This document shows positions 22,172-33,334 of a DNA stretch of 64,000 bases, in pieces; positions within the stretch are counted from its first letter, which is position 1; every line of letters starts with the position of its first letter. The notes beneath the pieces were generated by a model. The model saw nothing but the letters and a program-made list of their open reading frames with translations, was not told the origin of the DNA and made no database searches. The position numbers were made by a program, and so were the translations under genes. Source of the DNA: Populus alba (Eukaryota; Streptophyta; Magnoliopsida; Malpighiales; Salicaceae); NCBI RefSeq assembly GCF_005239225.2, contig NC_133288.1:15506169-15570168 (forward strand), given 5' to 3'.

Positions 22172-22184
22172 TTAGTATCAGAGC
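22172..22184 (+). other. Primer-binding site (initiator Met-tRNA type)
   Basis: TTAGTATCAGAGC immediately follows the 5' LTR and matches the common TTGGTATCAGAGC at 12 of 13 positions. In copia elements the initiator methionine tRNA primes reverse transcription here. Confidence 0.8.
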
Positions 22185-22469
22185 TCTAAATTAACTAAAA
22201 CACTTTCATCACAACTATCTCTGCAATGGAACAACTGCCTATTACTTCTTCTTCTTCTGCAGGCGTCTTCTCCTACCGTAGCTCTTCTGTCTTCATCTGT
22301 TGCATCAACCCCTTTGTTTTCCTCTTTTTCAGTTCTATCGTGGCCATAACCTACTGCTGGTGGACACATGCTCTTCAACTCCCACAATACTCCCTTCTTG
22401 CAGCCTGTGTCTGATGCAATTTATGCCACTATTACTGCTGCTATCATATCTCTTTCTCACACTCATCAA

Positions 22470-23152
22470 GTCATCCCCCTCAAATTAACAAACATCAATT
22501 ATCTATATTGGCGTATGTAGATAATGTCGTATCTCCTAGGTCAAGGAGTTTTCAACTTTGTTGACCGCTTCAATACATGTTCATCTCCACATGTTCTTGC
22601 CACTGATGGTACCTCTCTTCAGGTAAATCAACTTTTTCTTCACTGGAAACAACATAATTAATTTATTCTAAGTGCTTTACTTCCTCCTTATCTATGGAAG
22701 TTCTGCACCTTGTTGTTGGCTGCCAAACTTCTTGTTCTACCTAGCGTACACTTGAGCAAGCTCTAGTTTCCACCTCAAACTCTCGTATCATACAACTTCA
22801 TGGCTCCCTTTAAGATCTTCGACAGGGTGATGAATCAGTAACTTGATTTATGTAAAAAGTTAAGGCCTTGTTTGAGGATTTCAACTTATATGTGTTTCAT
22901 GATCTTCGGGGAGAGTTTAACAACTTAGTAACAAGCCTTGTTACCAAGGCTGAACTTTTATCGTATACAAATCTTCACAGTCATCTCGTCACGCATGAAT
23001 TTATTCACAAATCTTCCTATATGTCCATGGGATCTTCTGCCATACATGATCCTCTATTGCCAACACCCAACATTACACCGTCTGCTTTTGTTGCTCAATG
23101 CCAAACCTTTGGCAATTTTGATCGCAACAGGGGCCGCTCTAATGGCGATTGA
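22470..23152 (+). pseudogene. Copia gag remnant
   Basis: Broken frames give the N-terminal gag pattern: ITLKL..INYLYW near 22490, then a longer open piece at 22868-23152 with FEDFNLYVFHDLRGEFNNLV and LHSHLVTHEF, as in plant copia gag (UBN2/retrotran_gag type). At least four stops or frameshifts lie upstream of 22868. Gag forms the particle in which the element is copied; this one cannot be made in full. Confidence 0.7.
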
Positions 23153-23674
23153 CACCCCAACCAGTTTAGTAGCAGAGGCAATCGGTCTGCTGGCTCCAGA
23201 CCAGATCACTACAGCTTCCATAACACCTCCTTCAGTGACAACAGACAAGGTAAATGGCAGGGGAATTGGCAGCACAATAGGGGCAGAATCCACATTGCCA
23301 ATTGTGCTAAATTTTCAGCCATATCACTCCCCACTGTCCTTAACTCTAGTAGTAGGGTTATGGCCAGTAGCCTACTGCAAACTTAGCGCAGCGAAATCTC
23401 TCCTCAATAGGTTCTGCCGATTGGTTTCTGGATACCATTGCCAATCAAAACGTCACACCAGATCTTGCAACCTTGACTGCTTCAGAATCGTATCTTAGTA
23501 ATGATAATTTGCATATTGGTGATGGTACAGGTCTTCCCATATCTCATATCGATCATACAAAAATATATACACCACATCATTCTTTCATTTTATCTAATGT
23601 TCATGTTTCTGTAATCATAAAACCTCTGCTCTCTGTTCAGAAATTTTATCTTAATAATAATATTTATTTTTAAT

Positions 23675-24700
23675 TTCACCATCGTGTGTTTTATGTCAAG
23701 GATCTTAACACCAATGAAGTCCTTTCTCAGTTCAGAGTAAATATGGTCTCTATGCCTTGACCAAGTCTTCCATCACATTAGTTCCTCAAGCCTATTAGTT
23801 TCCCTGCACTTCTGCTTCTACCGATTTATGGCATCGTCGACTAGGTCATCCTACTTCATGTATTTTTCAATTGTTAGTCTCGAAAAATAAGATGATTTAT
23901 AACAACAAATGTTTTAATTTTCAATGTCAAAGTTATCTTTTAGGAAATTCGTCGTGTTTGTCTTTAAAACCTACGAGTCACAAAACTTTTACTCCGCTTT
24001 AATTATTTTTTAGTGATGTATAGGGTCCTGCTCCCCTCTTCTCTTCGGATGGCTATCATTATTTTGTTATCTTTGTTGATGCTTATAGAAAATATATATG
24101 GTATTACCCTCTTGTTGCCAAGTATGATGTTTACTCTGTTTTTCATCAATTTCAGACTCTGGTTGAATATTAATTTTCATTAAAAATAAAATCTGTTCAA
24201 ACTGATTAGGGCGGTGAATATTGCAAACTGTCCACATTCTTTATGATCACTGGTATCTATCATCGTCTGATTTATCCTCACACTCATGAACAAAATGGCA
24301 TAGTAAAGCGTCGTCATAGGCATATTATGGAAACAAGACTTACTCTTCTAGGGCAATGTAAAATGCCTTTTTGGTTTTGGAATTATGCTTTTAAAACCTC
24401 TGTTTATCTTATAAATTGCATGCTTACTCATGTTCTTGCTTATAGATCTCTGTTTAATTGTTTGTTTCAATGGTCTTCTAATTATCATTTTTTGTGTACA
24501 TTTAGGTGTCTCCGTTTTTTTTTTTTTTTTTTTGCGTCTATTAATAATCATAAATTGGATTTTCGTTTCTCTCTATGTGTGTGTTTTTGTTACAATTCCT
24601 CGCTCTTTGATTATCAATGTTTTAACATTGCATCTTACCACATTTATATCTCTTGTCATGTCTGCTTCCATGAACATGTGTTTCCATTTTATAATTTTAA
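23675..24700 (+). pseudogene. Copia integrase remnant
   Basis: Pieces include HHRVFYVKDL, LWHRRLGHP (zinc-finger region, about 23830), DQGGEY-like and GIYHRLIYPHTHEQNGIVKRRHRHIMET (core region, about 24250-24335), then YNNHKLDF-like and FDIASHHIYIS-like sequence after the T run. Integrase inserts the new DNA copy. Frames shift several times, and the T run near 24511 interrupts the conserved region. Confidence 0.75.
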
Positions 24701-25399
24701 ATAGATTGCAAAGGTCTCGAACACAAGGCCTGCCCAACCCGCCATTGTCATCCTCCTTTCTCTGCTCCACCACCCACCATTTCCCACTCGAAACAGCCAC
24801 CCAAATAGCCAACATAATTCAGCTCTGCCACTTCAAACAGCCACCCCACCATAACCTCCGCCCTGCCCCTTCCCACCATCACATGAATGCTAATCTAACC
24901 ATTATGATGCAAGTTCAGCTAGTCATTTGGTCTCGTCCAGGCACTAGAACGCAACCTTTCTTGGAGTTGGGGCAATCTCTGGTCCTTCCTCTTCTTTGCC
25001 CTCCTTGGCTAGTGTGCAACTTCTTTACAGCCCTTTCTTTGCTAACATTCCTTTAATTGCGGCAGATTCTTCCTCATCCTCTCCAGCTGGACTGAATCTT
25101 ATGGCTGATCTATCCTCTTATTAGCTGCCGCAGATCTCCTCATTGCCACCATTTTCCCCTGGTTTGTCACCTGTGATCAGTAGGCATCCTACGGTTCTTA
25201 GACCGCGGCAACCAAAGACAACAAATCTGGTTGTTTTTGCTGCCGCTAATCTTGCCTCCACATGGGTACTGCACTCTCTCTCTTTTGAACCTCTTGCATT
25301 CTCTAATGCTGACAAGTATACAATTTGGCATAATGTTATATGTGATGAAATCATAGATTTGCACTCTAATCGTACTTGGTATTTGGTCCTCTTTCATCC

Positions 25400-26154
25400 T
25401 TCGATGAACATTATTGGTAGAAGATAGCTGTATCGGATCAAACATCGTGTTGATAGTAGTATTGAGCGTTATAAAGCACGCCTTGTTACTAGAGGTTTTA
25501 CCTAGTAGGAAGGCATTGATTATTCTAAAACCTTCAGTCCAGTTATTAAGCAGGCCACCATCCGATTAGTTTTCTCTATTGCGATTTTACGAAAATTGGT
25601 AGATTCATCAGCACTGATATTCATAAGGCCTTCCTTAATGGTGTTCTTACTAAAGAGGTCTATATGAAACAATCGCCAGGTTTTGTTGACTCTACTCTTT
25701 CATCTCATGTATGCAGATTGCATAAATTATTGTATGGTTTAAAACAGGCACCGAGAGCATGGTACATTCGTCTAAGTGATTTTTTGCTCTCCATTGTTTT
25801 CCAGGCTTTCAAGGTTGATACCTCCCTGTTTATATTATCTGATGGATCTAATATCTTTTATCTTTTGGTGTATGTTGATGATATTCTGCTTATGGGTAGC
25901 AACTATGCTATGCTTCATCACCTAATGCAGTTACTAAGCTCTGAATTCAAGCTTCGTGACCTAGGCACCATTCATTACTTTCCGGGTATTGAAGTTCAGT
26001 CTACAGGTATGGGTTTAATACTACATCAACACAAATATATTCTTGACATCCTCACTCGAGCTGGTATGACTTCCTACAAACATGTTGATACTCTAGTCTC
26101 TCCTTCGAAAGTTACTATATTGTCGGATAATTCATTCTCTTATCCTATATGATT
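25400..26154 (+). pseudogene. Copia reverse transcriptase remnant
   Basis: The long open piece at 25664-26152 carries KQSPGFVD, CRLHKLLYGLKQAPRAWY, LLVYVDDILLMGSN (the catalytic YVDD) and FKLRDLGTIHYFPGIEV, the hallmark blocks of plant copia RT. Upstream (about 25430-25660) the beginning of the domain is present but broken by stops such as that at about 25504. FPGIEV replaces the usual FLGIEV. The catalytic Asp pair is preserved, but the full protein is not. Confidence 0.88.
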
Positions 26155-26329
26155 TTGTCAAATCATGGATGCTCTTTAGTATCTTACCTTCACCCGTCTA
26201 AATATCTACTTTGTTGTTAACATAGTTTGTAAGTTAATACATGCTCTTACATATTCTTATTGGGTCGCCGTTAAACGTATTCTACGCTACCTTAAAGGTA
26301 TGAAATCTTATGGTTTTCATATCACTCGA

Positions 26330-26760
26330 GGCTCCTCCTTTGCTCTACATAGATTTATAGATGCAGATTGAGTTGGTAGTATTGATGATCGCAAGTCTAC
26401 GGGTGGCTACCTTGTCTTTTTTGGTCAGACATTGATTTCTTGGAAATCTGGCAAGCAATGCATATTTTCTAGCTCCTTTACTGAGGCTGAGTATAAAGCC
26501 TTAGCTGACAGTACCGCTAAGGTCATTTGGCTTTAATATTTGTTAACAAATCTACAGCATCCCTCAATTTCTGCTCTTATCATTTGGTGTGATAACCTTG
26601 GTGCGACCTATTTCTCAACGAATCCTATCTTTCATGTCCGTACTAAACATGTTGAGATAGATTATCACTTGTCTGTGATCGCGTTGCCAAGAAAGAGATT
26701 TAAATTCGTTTTATCCCTTCTCGGGATCAACTTGCAGATGTTTTCATTAAACCACTTCCT
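26330..26760 (+). pseudogene. Copia RNase H remnant
   Basis: Blocks [43 protein letters not shown] and [16 protein letters not shown] are visible in shifting frames. This is the C-terminal RNase H of the copia polyprotein. A stop at about 26535 cuts the domain just after the conserved AEYKAL region. Confidence 0.8.
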
Positions 26761-26815
26761 GTTGCGTTCTTTACTGTTTTTTGGTTCAAGGTTCAGGTCG
26801 ATCCTCCACTCTCAG

Positions 26816-26826
26816 CTTGAGGGGGC
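26816..26826 (+). other. Polypurine tract
   Basis: cttgagggggc lies immediately before the 3' LTR, as expected for the second-strand primer of a copia element. Confidence 0.75.
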
Positions 26827-27015
26827 ATATTATAGAATGTATAACACGTATATATATCTGAATAGGAAATTAATGTAGGATTATTTCAATGTTGTAATCC
26901 CTACAGTTACTGTCATGTTTTGCCACACACATACACGCGCGCGCGCGCACACACACACACATATATAGATGAAGGTTGGCTAAGGTACAACCTAAGACAT
27001 TCTATTATTCTCAAT
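26827..27015 (+). repeat. 3' LTR of the 22-kb copia element
   Basis: Aligns with 22015-22171 but is 32 bp longer, mainly because a short (ta) tract of the 5' copy is replaced here by an alternating CA/CG/CA tract (about 26925-26962). It ends in the same ctattattctcaa. Confidence 0.85.
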
Positions 27016-27124
27016 TGACATTTACTAAATGTCGTTATTTTGAAGAGCAGAAACTATCTTGTCATGTTTAGAAATAACGATATTTAGTAAATGTGGCGCT
27101 TCAAAAGCTTGATAAGATAAAAGT
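27016..27124. mobile_element. Foldback/MITE-like element, copy 2, right part
   Basis: Continues the element broken at 22014. Its end, gataagataaaagt, is the inverted match of the start at 21982, and its body matches copy 1 (gaaataacgatatttagtaaatg against gaataacgaattttagtaaatg). Together with 21982-22014 it makes a copy of about 137 bp, the same length as copy 1. Confidence 0.65.
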
Positions 27125-27329
27125 GTATTATTTCACCAATTTTTTTAGGTTTACTAATTGCCCAATTTTTCCCATTTTAGGAGGAAAAATTTCTTGCCAG
27201 ATAAACCATACAAGTGCCGGTTTGGCATTGAGGTGTTTGGTAAAAAGAGCATCCGTATGTACCCAAAAGTTAAAATAAAAAAAAGCAACTGTAGAAATGA
27301 CATAGGAGGTCATCAGACCGCCTAACGAC

Positions 27330-28434
27330 TAGGGGTGAGCATTTTCGGTTCGGTCCGGTTTTAGGCCAAAATAAACAACCAAACCGAATTATTTTTTTTC
27401 CAATTTTTTGAACCGAACCGAACCGAAAACCGATTCGAACCGACCATGTTCGGTTCGGTTCGGTTCGGGTTTTTTCCCTTCCAAACCCATTTCAATCAAA
27501 AATTATTTCTGGTTTTTTTCACTGATCAAATTTTTTCAAGGATTTTATTTTCGTTTTATTTCTAATTTCACAGATCTGTGCTTATTTTCTGAGAAATCTT
27601 GGTTTTCTCAACAAGTATGACACTTTTTTTAACTGGTTGGGCATCCATGATCTCCAGAAAATTCAATCCCGATTTTCTTTTTGTTAGATCTTTGCCCAAG
27701 AATTAAACCTTGCAAAAAGATACACAAAACAAAAGGAAAGAACACAAGTCATTTGATTGGAGGAAAAAAAAACAAAGAAAAAATCAAAAGATATCTGTTA
27801 TTAAAATGTAAAATCATCAGAACAATATTATTTAAACAAGAGGAAACAAATCAAAGAGGAAGGGCCAAACCCTTCCACGCTAATTAAAAAAATCCCCCGT
27901 TTTCCCTTTATAATCTTCCCTTCACTTTGCTTTGGAGCCGCCACCATACACCTGCAAAGAAAAAACCCTAAACTCGCTCTCAATGGCGACCGATCCAACT
28001 ATGTTGCACCAACTCAGTCTCCTTCTCTAATCAAAGAGGAGAGATGCAAAGAGAAAGGGAATGGAGAGATGCATGGAGAAAGGGAGGGGGGGATACACAG
28101 AGAGAGGGAGGGGAGAGAATGAGAGATGCATAGAGAAAAATGGGAGGGGCGACTAGAGAATGCAGAGAGCAAAGTTTAACTTTAGGTTTAGGGTTAGAAA
28201 AAGCATCCTATTTATAGGTGTTTTTTTTTTAACTGCTGGTTTGGTTGAACCGGTTCGGTTCAGTTTGGTTCAATCGGTTTCAAACTTTGAAAACCGAAAC
28301 CGAACCGAACCGAAATTTTTTTGTGATTTTTTAATCGGTTAATTTGGTTTTTTTTTTCGGTTTGGTTTTTTCAGTTATTGTTTTTTCTGGTTTTTTCAGT
28401 TTAATCGTTTTATCGGTTTTTTTGCTCACCCCCA
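27330..28434. mobile_element. Non-autonomous hAT-type element (TAGGGGTGAGCA termini)
   Basis: The left end is TAGGGGTGAGCA and the right end, reversed, is TGGGGGTGAGCA. Flanks ctaacgac (27322-27329) and ctaacgat (28435-28442) give an 8-bp target duplication with one change, which is diagnostic of hAT elements. Both inner ends carry many copies of a gaaccgaacc motif in opposite orientations, so the ends can pair over about 150 bp. There is no transposase. The middle (about 27660-28200) is a different type of sequence, possibly captured host DNA. Confidence 0.82.
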
Positions 28435-28442
28435 CTAACGAT

Positions 28443-31400
28443 AGTTTTTTAGCTCTTTGATTTCTATCTAGCATCAACAACAAGTGGACGATGGGTATAT
28501 TTTCCAAATTAAAGAAGTAAAACTTTGTCTAAGTATGAAGAAGAATCAAAATTAAATGATCCCCAGTTAAACTACTTTTAAAAAGGGACCGAAATGTGGC
28601 AGCCGGCCATTTCCAAAAGGAAGAAAAGATATAGAGATTAATGACAGAAGTTCAAACTAAACCTACCACTACCATTTTAAAACAAAAGCTTCTTTCCCTC
28701 CAGCCAACACGCACACACCCACACACATAGTGACATTATGATTTCTTGAATACAAAAGTATAATTCTTGAATAAACTACGAACATGTATCCATGAAAGAA
28801 GAGGACTGTGTATGAACACGTGCGATAGCAGTGCTATATTTAGTAGAGTCTACAGACACCATATATATAGCTTACCACTTAAGTACTCTTTCCTTGACAC
28901 CCTGCTAGTTATATTCCAGAAATCATCTATGATCGGGTCGTTGCGGATTCCTTGGTGTCACGTGTTATTATTATTATTATTATTGCACCAATAATATGAA
29001 CAGATACGATTGAAGCAGCAAACCTAATATACGGACACATTATTCATTTGTTCCCTATGACAAGGTCATATGGGTCACATGGGAAATGAATTATACAATG
29101 CTGAAAAATACCCTACCATTGACTTATACCGTACCTTTTAACCTTGATTATTCTTGTGAAAACTGCGCCAACTTACCTGCAGGCTACAGCTCGGCCCTCT
29201 AAACGGGGACCATTTTGCTATGGGAGGACACGTACCATGAGCTTTTGTTCATCCATTATTGAGCATCTCCAAAGAAAAATTAAACTTGGCCATAGGACCA
29301 CTCTTGAAGAGACCAAACATTGCCAAATCAGAAAGCTGGGATACCTTAACAAGGATGTATAATGTGGATGAAAGGGATTGGCTTCTTTTTTTGTATGATG
29401 GGCGTGGGGCTTCAGTGATCGTGAATCATGGTTTTAAGCTGTACTTTTGAATGCAAAAGGCCTTAGAATACTAAACTAGGATATTTTTATTTCTTAGCCG
29501 TACTTGTGATTTGTTGGGAGCAGGAAGGTGTGTCTTGAAATTAAATCTGTTTTATATATATAGGAGATCTAATAGATTCTTTGATTGAATGATTTGTCTG
29601 AAATCTCTTAGGTCTATGCTGAAGATCATGGTGTGCTTTGTTATGTTGGTGGTTCAAGGAAAGTGCCTCTTTCGCCCCAATAATTAGAGCTTCAAGTAGT
29701 TTAGTTTAATTAAGTTTATGGCACCCAATGATGGATTGCATCTAGTGGAAGCTTTTCTTTACACGTTTGATTGAGCCAGAGAGGTATTTTCCATTGCTTG
29801 GAACCATGTTGGATGTCCCCATAAAAAAAATTTATGTCCTCTTCAAATCAAGCACTTAAAGTGGATTCCAACTCCTCTGCAACCATGGATTCCCCCCTCA
29901 CCTATTAGTGGGTTTCCCTTTCACTACCTAACCCTTGAAAATAACCATTATACTAGAATTTCGATCTATAAAAAAAAAAATAAAAAAAAATCCACATTCC
30001 CATTTCTTTAATCCAACAGAAGGTGGGCTCTCGCAAATCCCAGTGCCCAATGGTTTAGCTCGATATTTCTGTTTGCGAGCAATCGTCTGGTTTCTACTGA
30101 TTCAGGTCTAATATCTTTAAAACCTGCATAGTTTTCTTGTCTTTTTCTGTATAAGGGTTACTGGGAACATATGTTACCCTTCAGCCACGAAGAAAAAAAA
30201 GAAATAACAGTAACAAGAAGAAAATCCTTGCTCAAGATGTATGATTTAAGTTCTATTAATTACTATTCTGTCCCTCATGGCCTCCACGCGATTGCATCTC
30301 TTTCCTTCTTTAGCTTATTAAATTTATTTGTTTTTGTCATATAGTAGTACTTCTGTTGCCTTGAAACTATGTTGAATGGATATTTTATTCTTGAAATAGT
30401 CAGTTGCTGTAGGATAAGAGTTATGATTTCAGGAGTAGAATATTGACTCGATCGAAACACATCAATCAGTTTATAATGTTGTCATTGTACTATATATAGA
30501 AGGTTGGTAATAATTGACGGACTTGTGTGGATAATATGTTTAACTAACGTACTTGATATATCTAAGGAAAATGTTGCTGATCTTGAGTAAAGACAGTACT
30601 GAAGGACGACAAGTTTGCGTGAATTAATTGAAGAACAAGATCGTTATTAACGATGTATAGTTAGGTGACAATGCTGGAAAGTAGTACTTCTGGTTTAGTA
30701 ATGGCTCTATGGAGCAAACACCACTACCTAGCTAGTAGTCGAAAATGAAAAATCAAAGGAAAAGACTTATAATCACAAGATAAAGCATCCAGCAAAACTT
30801 TCTTTCAGTTTCAATGTTTGAGTCACATCTATAAATTGCTCTTGTTTTCTTTCTTCTTTTTTCAAAAACAACTTTTTATAGCTGACATTATCGTCAATCA
30901 GAGGGCCATGCATAATTTGGATTTTTTTCATTCCTAAGTAAGAAGTACCAGGCAGCTCAAAGATGTATAATTTCCAGTTTATTGCAACATGTGGGTGGTT
31001 TAATTATATGCTAAAAGTGGGTTACATGAGAAATGAACTGCTATATATAGACTTTTGAGTTTTTACGCTGATAATTGATGCAATCTTGCCATATAAATGA
31101 GAAAGGTACACTCTATTTTTGAGAGGCAGGCATCCACTTGAATACAAATGATTTTTTTTCGGATCATCCGGTATCCAAAACCATACAAGGCTAGGACCAC
31201 AACGACGAAAAAGATTTCCCTACCGAGTATTTAATTAATGTAGCTGTATTTCTAAGCCTCTAACCAAGGATTTTGATTAAGCTAGAACAGATCCGTGCCA
31301 GCTAATTAATGTGCCCTAAAAGTGGTTGATTAATACAAATGATTGAAACAATTTGTTTGCGCTCCATATGTATGTTTGAGAGGAGCTAGTGATCCACTTG

Positions 31401-32197
31401 CATTTTGTAAAGGCTAGTGATGGGGGCGATTCCCTAGGGTTCATTGGATTTTACTAGAAAATATGCAGCAAAGCCTATACCTTAAGTTTAATGTCCAAAG
31501 ACTTCCATGATACTGGCTCGCATGGTATCTTTACAACTGTTATAGATTCTCTCCATTATTGAGTTTCAACACAGTGTGTGCTGGCGTGGACACCACGGTG
31601 GCGAGACGCAAAGTTCAAGAACTAATTTCACGTTGAGTTTGACTGCCACCATTCCATTTGCCTATTTCTTGGCGTCGAGGAAATAAAGAAGAGACCGCAG
31701 ATCTCCTACAGAACACGGTGACAGTTCTTGTGTAGATAAATCCCGTGAAAACGAGCCACCTTATACGTGAGGGATTGCAAAAATATTGGAGTACGAAGCA
31801 CATGCCATACGGGTTGACATCAAGCACTGCTGCACAGTATGACTTAATTAGTATGGACTCGAAGAATGCACAATAATAATAATAAATGAAGTTCAGGTCT
31901 CCTGTCGCACGAGTCCTTCGATAACCAATTGAAACCTAGCATGTTTAGCCAGTCCAGGGATATGTGCCGTTAAACAAATTGTAACCCACTGAAAAAATGC
32001 TCTTCCAACTAATATCTGACAATTGTTTTCCTTGCAGACACTTCAAAGGTTTATAAAATATTACGTACAGCTGGAAATAGTTTTTGTCGGTTTGTGTAGT
32101 TTTTTTTTTTTCATTAATATAAGTGTTCTGGGTCAGCTTGTACACACTTTCGACTAATCTCATAAACTCTAAAATTAACGACCATATAAGCATCCAA
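28443..32197. other. Intergenic DNA, no recognised gene
   Basis: No family is recognisable in the short frames here (for example 29144-29450, 31615-31827). A (TTA)n microsatellite is at about 28965-28984. Parts of this stretch (29.1-31.9 kb) are less AT-rich and free of obvious repeats, so a long non-coding RNA or small gene cannot be excluded. Confidence 0.4.
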
Positions 32198-32203
32198 TCA
32201 GTG

Positions 32204-32450
32204 GCAGAGACAGGAGGGCTAGTAGGAGCCCTGACCCCTACAAGAAAATATTTTTCTCAACCCCTTCCTTGTAAATATTTTATAAGAAAAGAACTACAAA
32301 GAAAATTTTAATTAAAGCATGAATTGCAAGGAAAAACAACTAGTAGACCAAAGACATATTTACACAACAATGTTACTCAGAAATCCCCCCTACAAAGAAA
32401 TATTTTTAATTTGGCTCCCCTAAATTTTTTTTCTTACTCCACCTTTGCTT
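32204..32450. mobile_element. MITE-like repeat with 6-bp flanking repeats
   Basis: It begins gcagagacaggag and ends ttactccacctttgc (reversed, gcaaaggtggagtaa), weak inverted termini of the widespread 'GGCGGAGCCAGG' kind. Both sides are flanked by tcagtg (32198-32203 and 32451-32456). It is 247 bp and non-coding. Confidence 0.45.
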
Positions 32451-32456
32451 TCAGTG

Positions 32457-32583
32457 ACCATAAGAGATTTGTGATACTTAAACTTGATAACTTCTAAAAA
32501 GCAAATCTATGATGTTGAACTATACCTCTCAGGTTCGGTTTGCGTGTAGTTAATTAGTGATAAACTAGTTATTTCAACTGCGG

Positions 32584-32621
<38 letters not shown>

Positions 32622-33334
32622 GTGATTATAAATTAAAAAGTATGTATTTATATAAGTAAATACAAAAAAAAAACTCTTACTTGTTACAAATTAAATAATT
32701 TTTTTAATTTTTTTAAATGCAAACAATTATTGTTATTAATATGTTTTTTTTTTTTAACTTTGAGTAAAAAAAAATTATAATTGTAAATAAAAAAGTCGAT
32801 GCTTATATATAATAGAATATAATAAAATTATTTTAATAAAAACTTGTAAAATTTTAAGATAATTTTTAATGTAATAAAAAAAAGACAATGTTGCAATATA
32901 TATATGAGCACCATTTTCTTAATCTTTTGTATAATAGTTTTTTAAAAAAATAAAAAAAAAAAAATTATAAAAAGAATAAAGATAAAAATATATATAAATA
33001 AATCAAATATAAAGTCACAAATATTTCAAGTTTAAATATCATTTTCCTTTACAGTGTATACTCAAACTAATTTTCTCAGTTATTCAAATAGTGTATTTCA
33101 TGTTATATCGATTTTTTTTTTTTATCGAATGTAAGAAATGTTATATCGATTTTCTTAGGACCATACGTGGCATTGTAGAGAGAGAGAGATCCAACACCAT
33201 GGAATTTCTTGTATTCCACTTTTTTTTTTTTACCATCAATTTACAATGTCTAAATAAACAAGAAAAATACATATTTTAATCCACCCTCGACCAGCTTTTA
33301 GCTAGGGTAGAATCAACTTCATCTGCTATATTTT
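32457..33334. other. Very AT-rich DNA downstream of the TPP gene
   Basis: Includes a (TA)n run at about 32588-32619 and long A and T runs. The 3' UTR of the TPP gene must lie within the last few hundred bases, but no canonical AATAAA is evident on the minus strand close to the stop. Confidence 0.45.

Larger units (their letters stand above)
22015..27015 (+). mobile_element. Decayed Ty1/copia retrotransposon with both LTRs
   Basis: The order along the plus strand is 5' LTR (22015-22171), primer-binding site, gag, integrase, reverse transcriptase, RNase H, polypurine tract and 3' LTR (26827-27015). This is the copia gene order. The flanks tgata (22010-22014) and tgaca (27016-27020) form a 5-bp target duplication with one change. 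Stops and frameshifts are spread through all domains, and a T run at about 24511-24529 replaces part of the region after integrase. The element is about 5.0 kb, normal for the group, and cannot move on its own. Confidence 0.88.

Noticed and set aside
24243..25056. 153- and 208-codon frames as host membrane proteins
   Set aside because: The hydrophobic stretch comes from reading the copia integrase region and its T run out of frame.
31615..31827. 70-codon minus-strand frame as a gene
   Set aside because: No domain, no splice extension and no codon-bias contrast with its surroundings.
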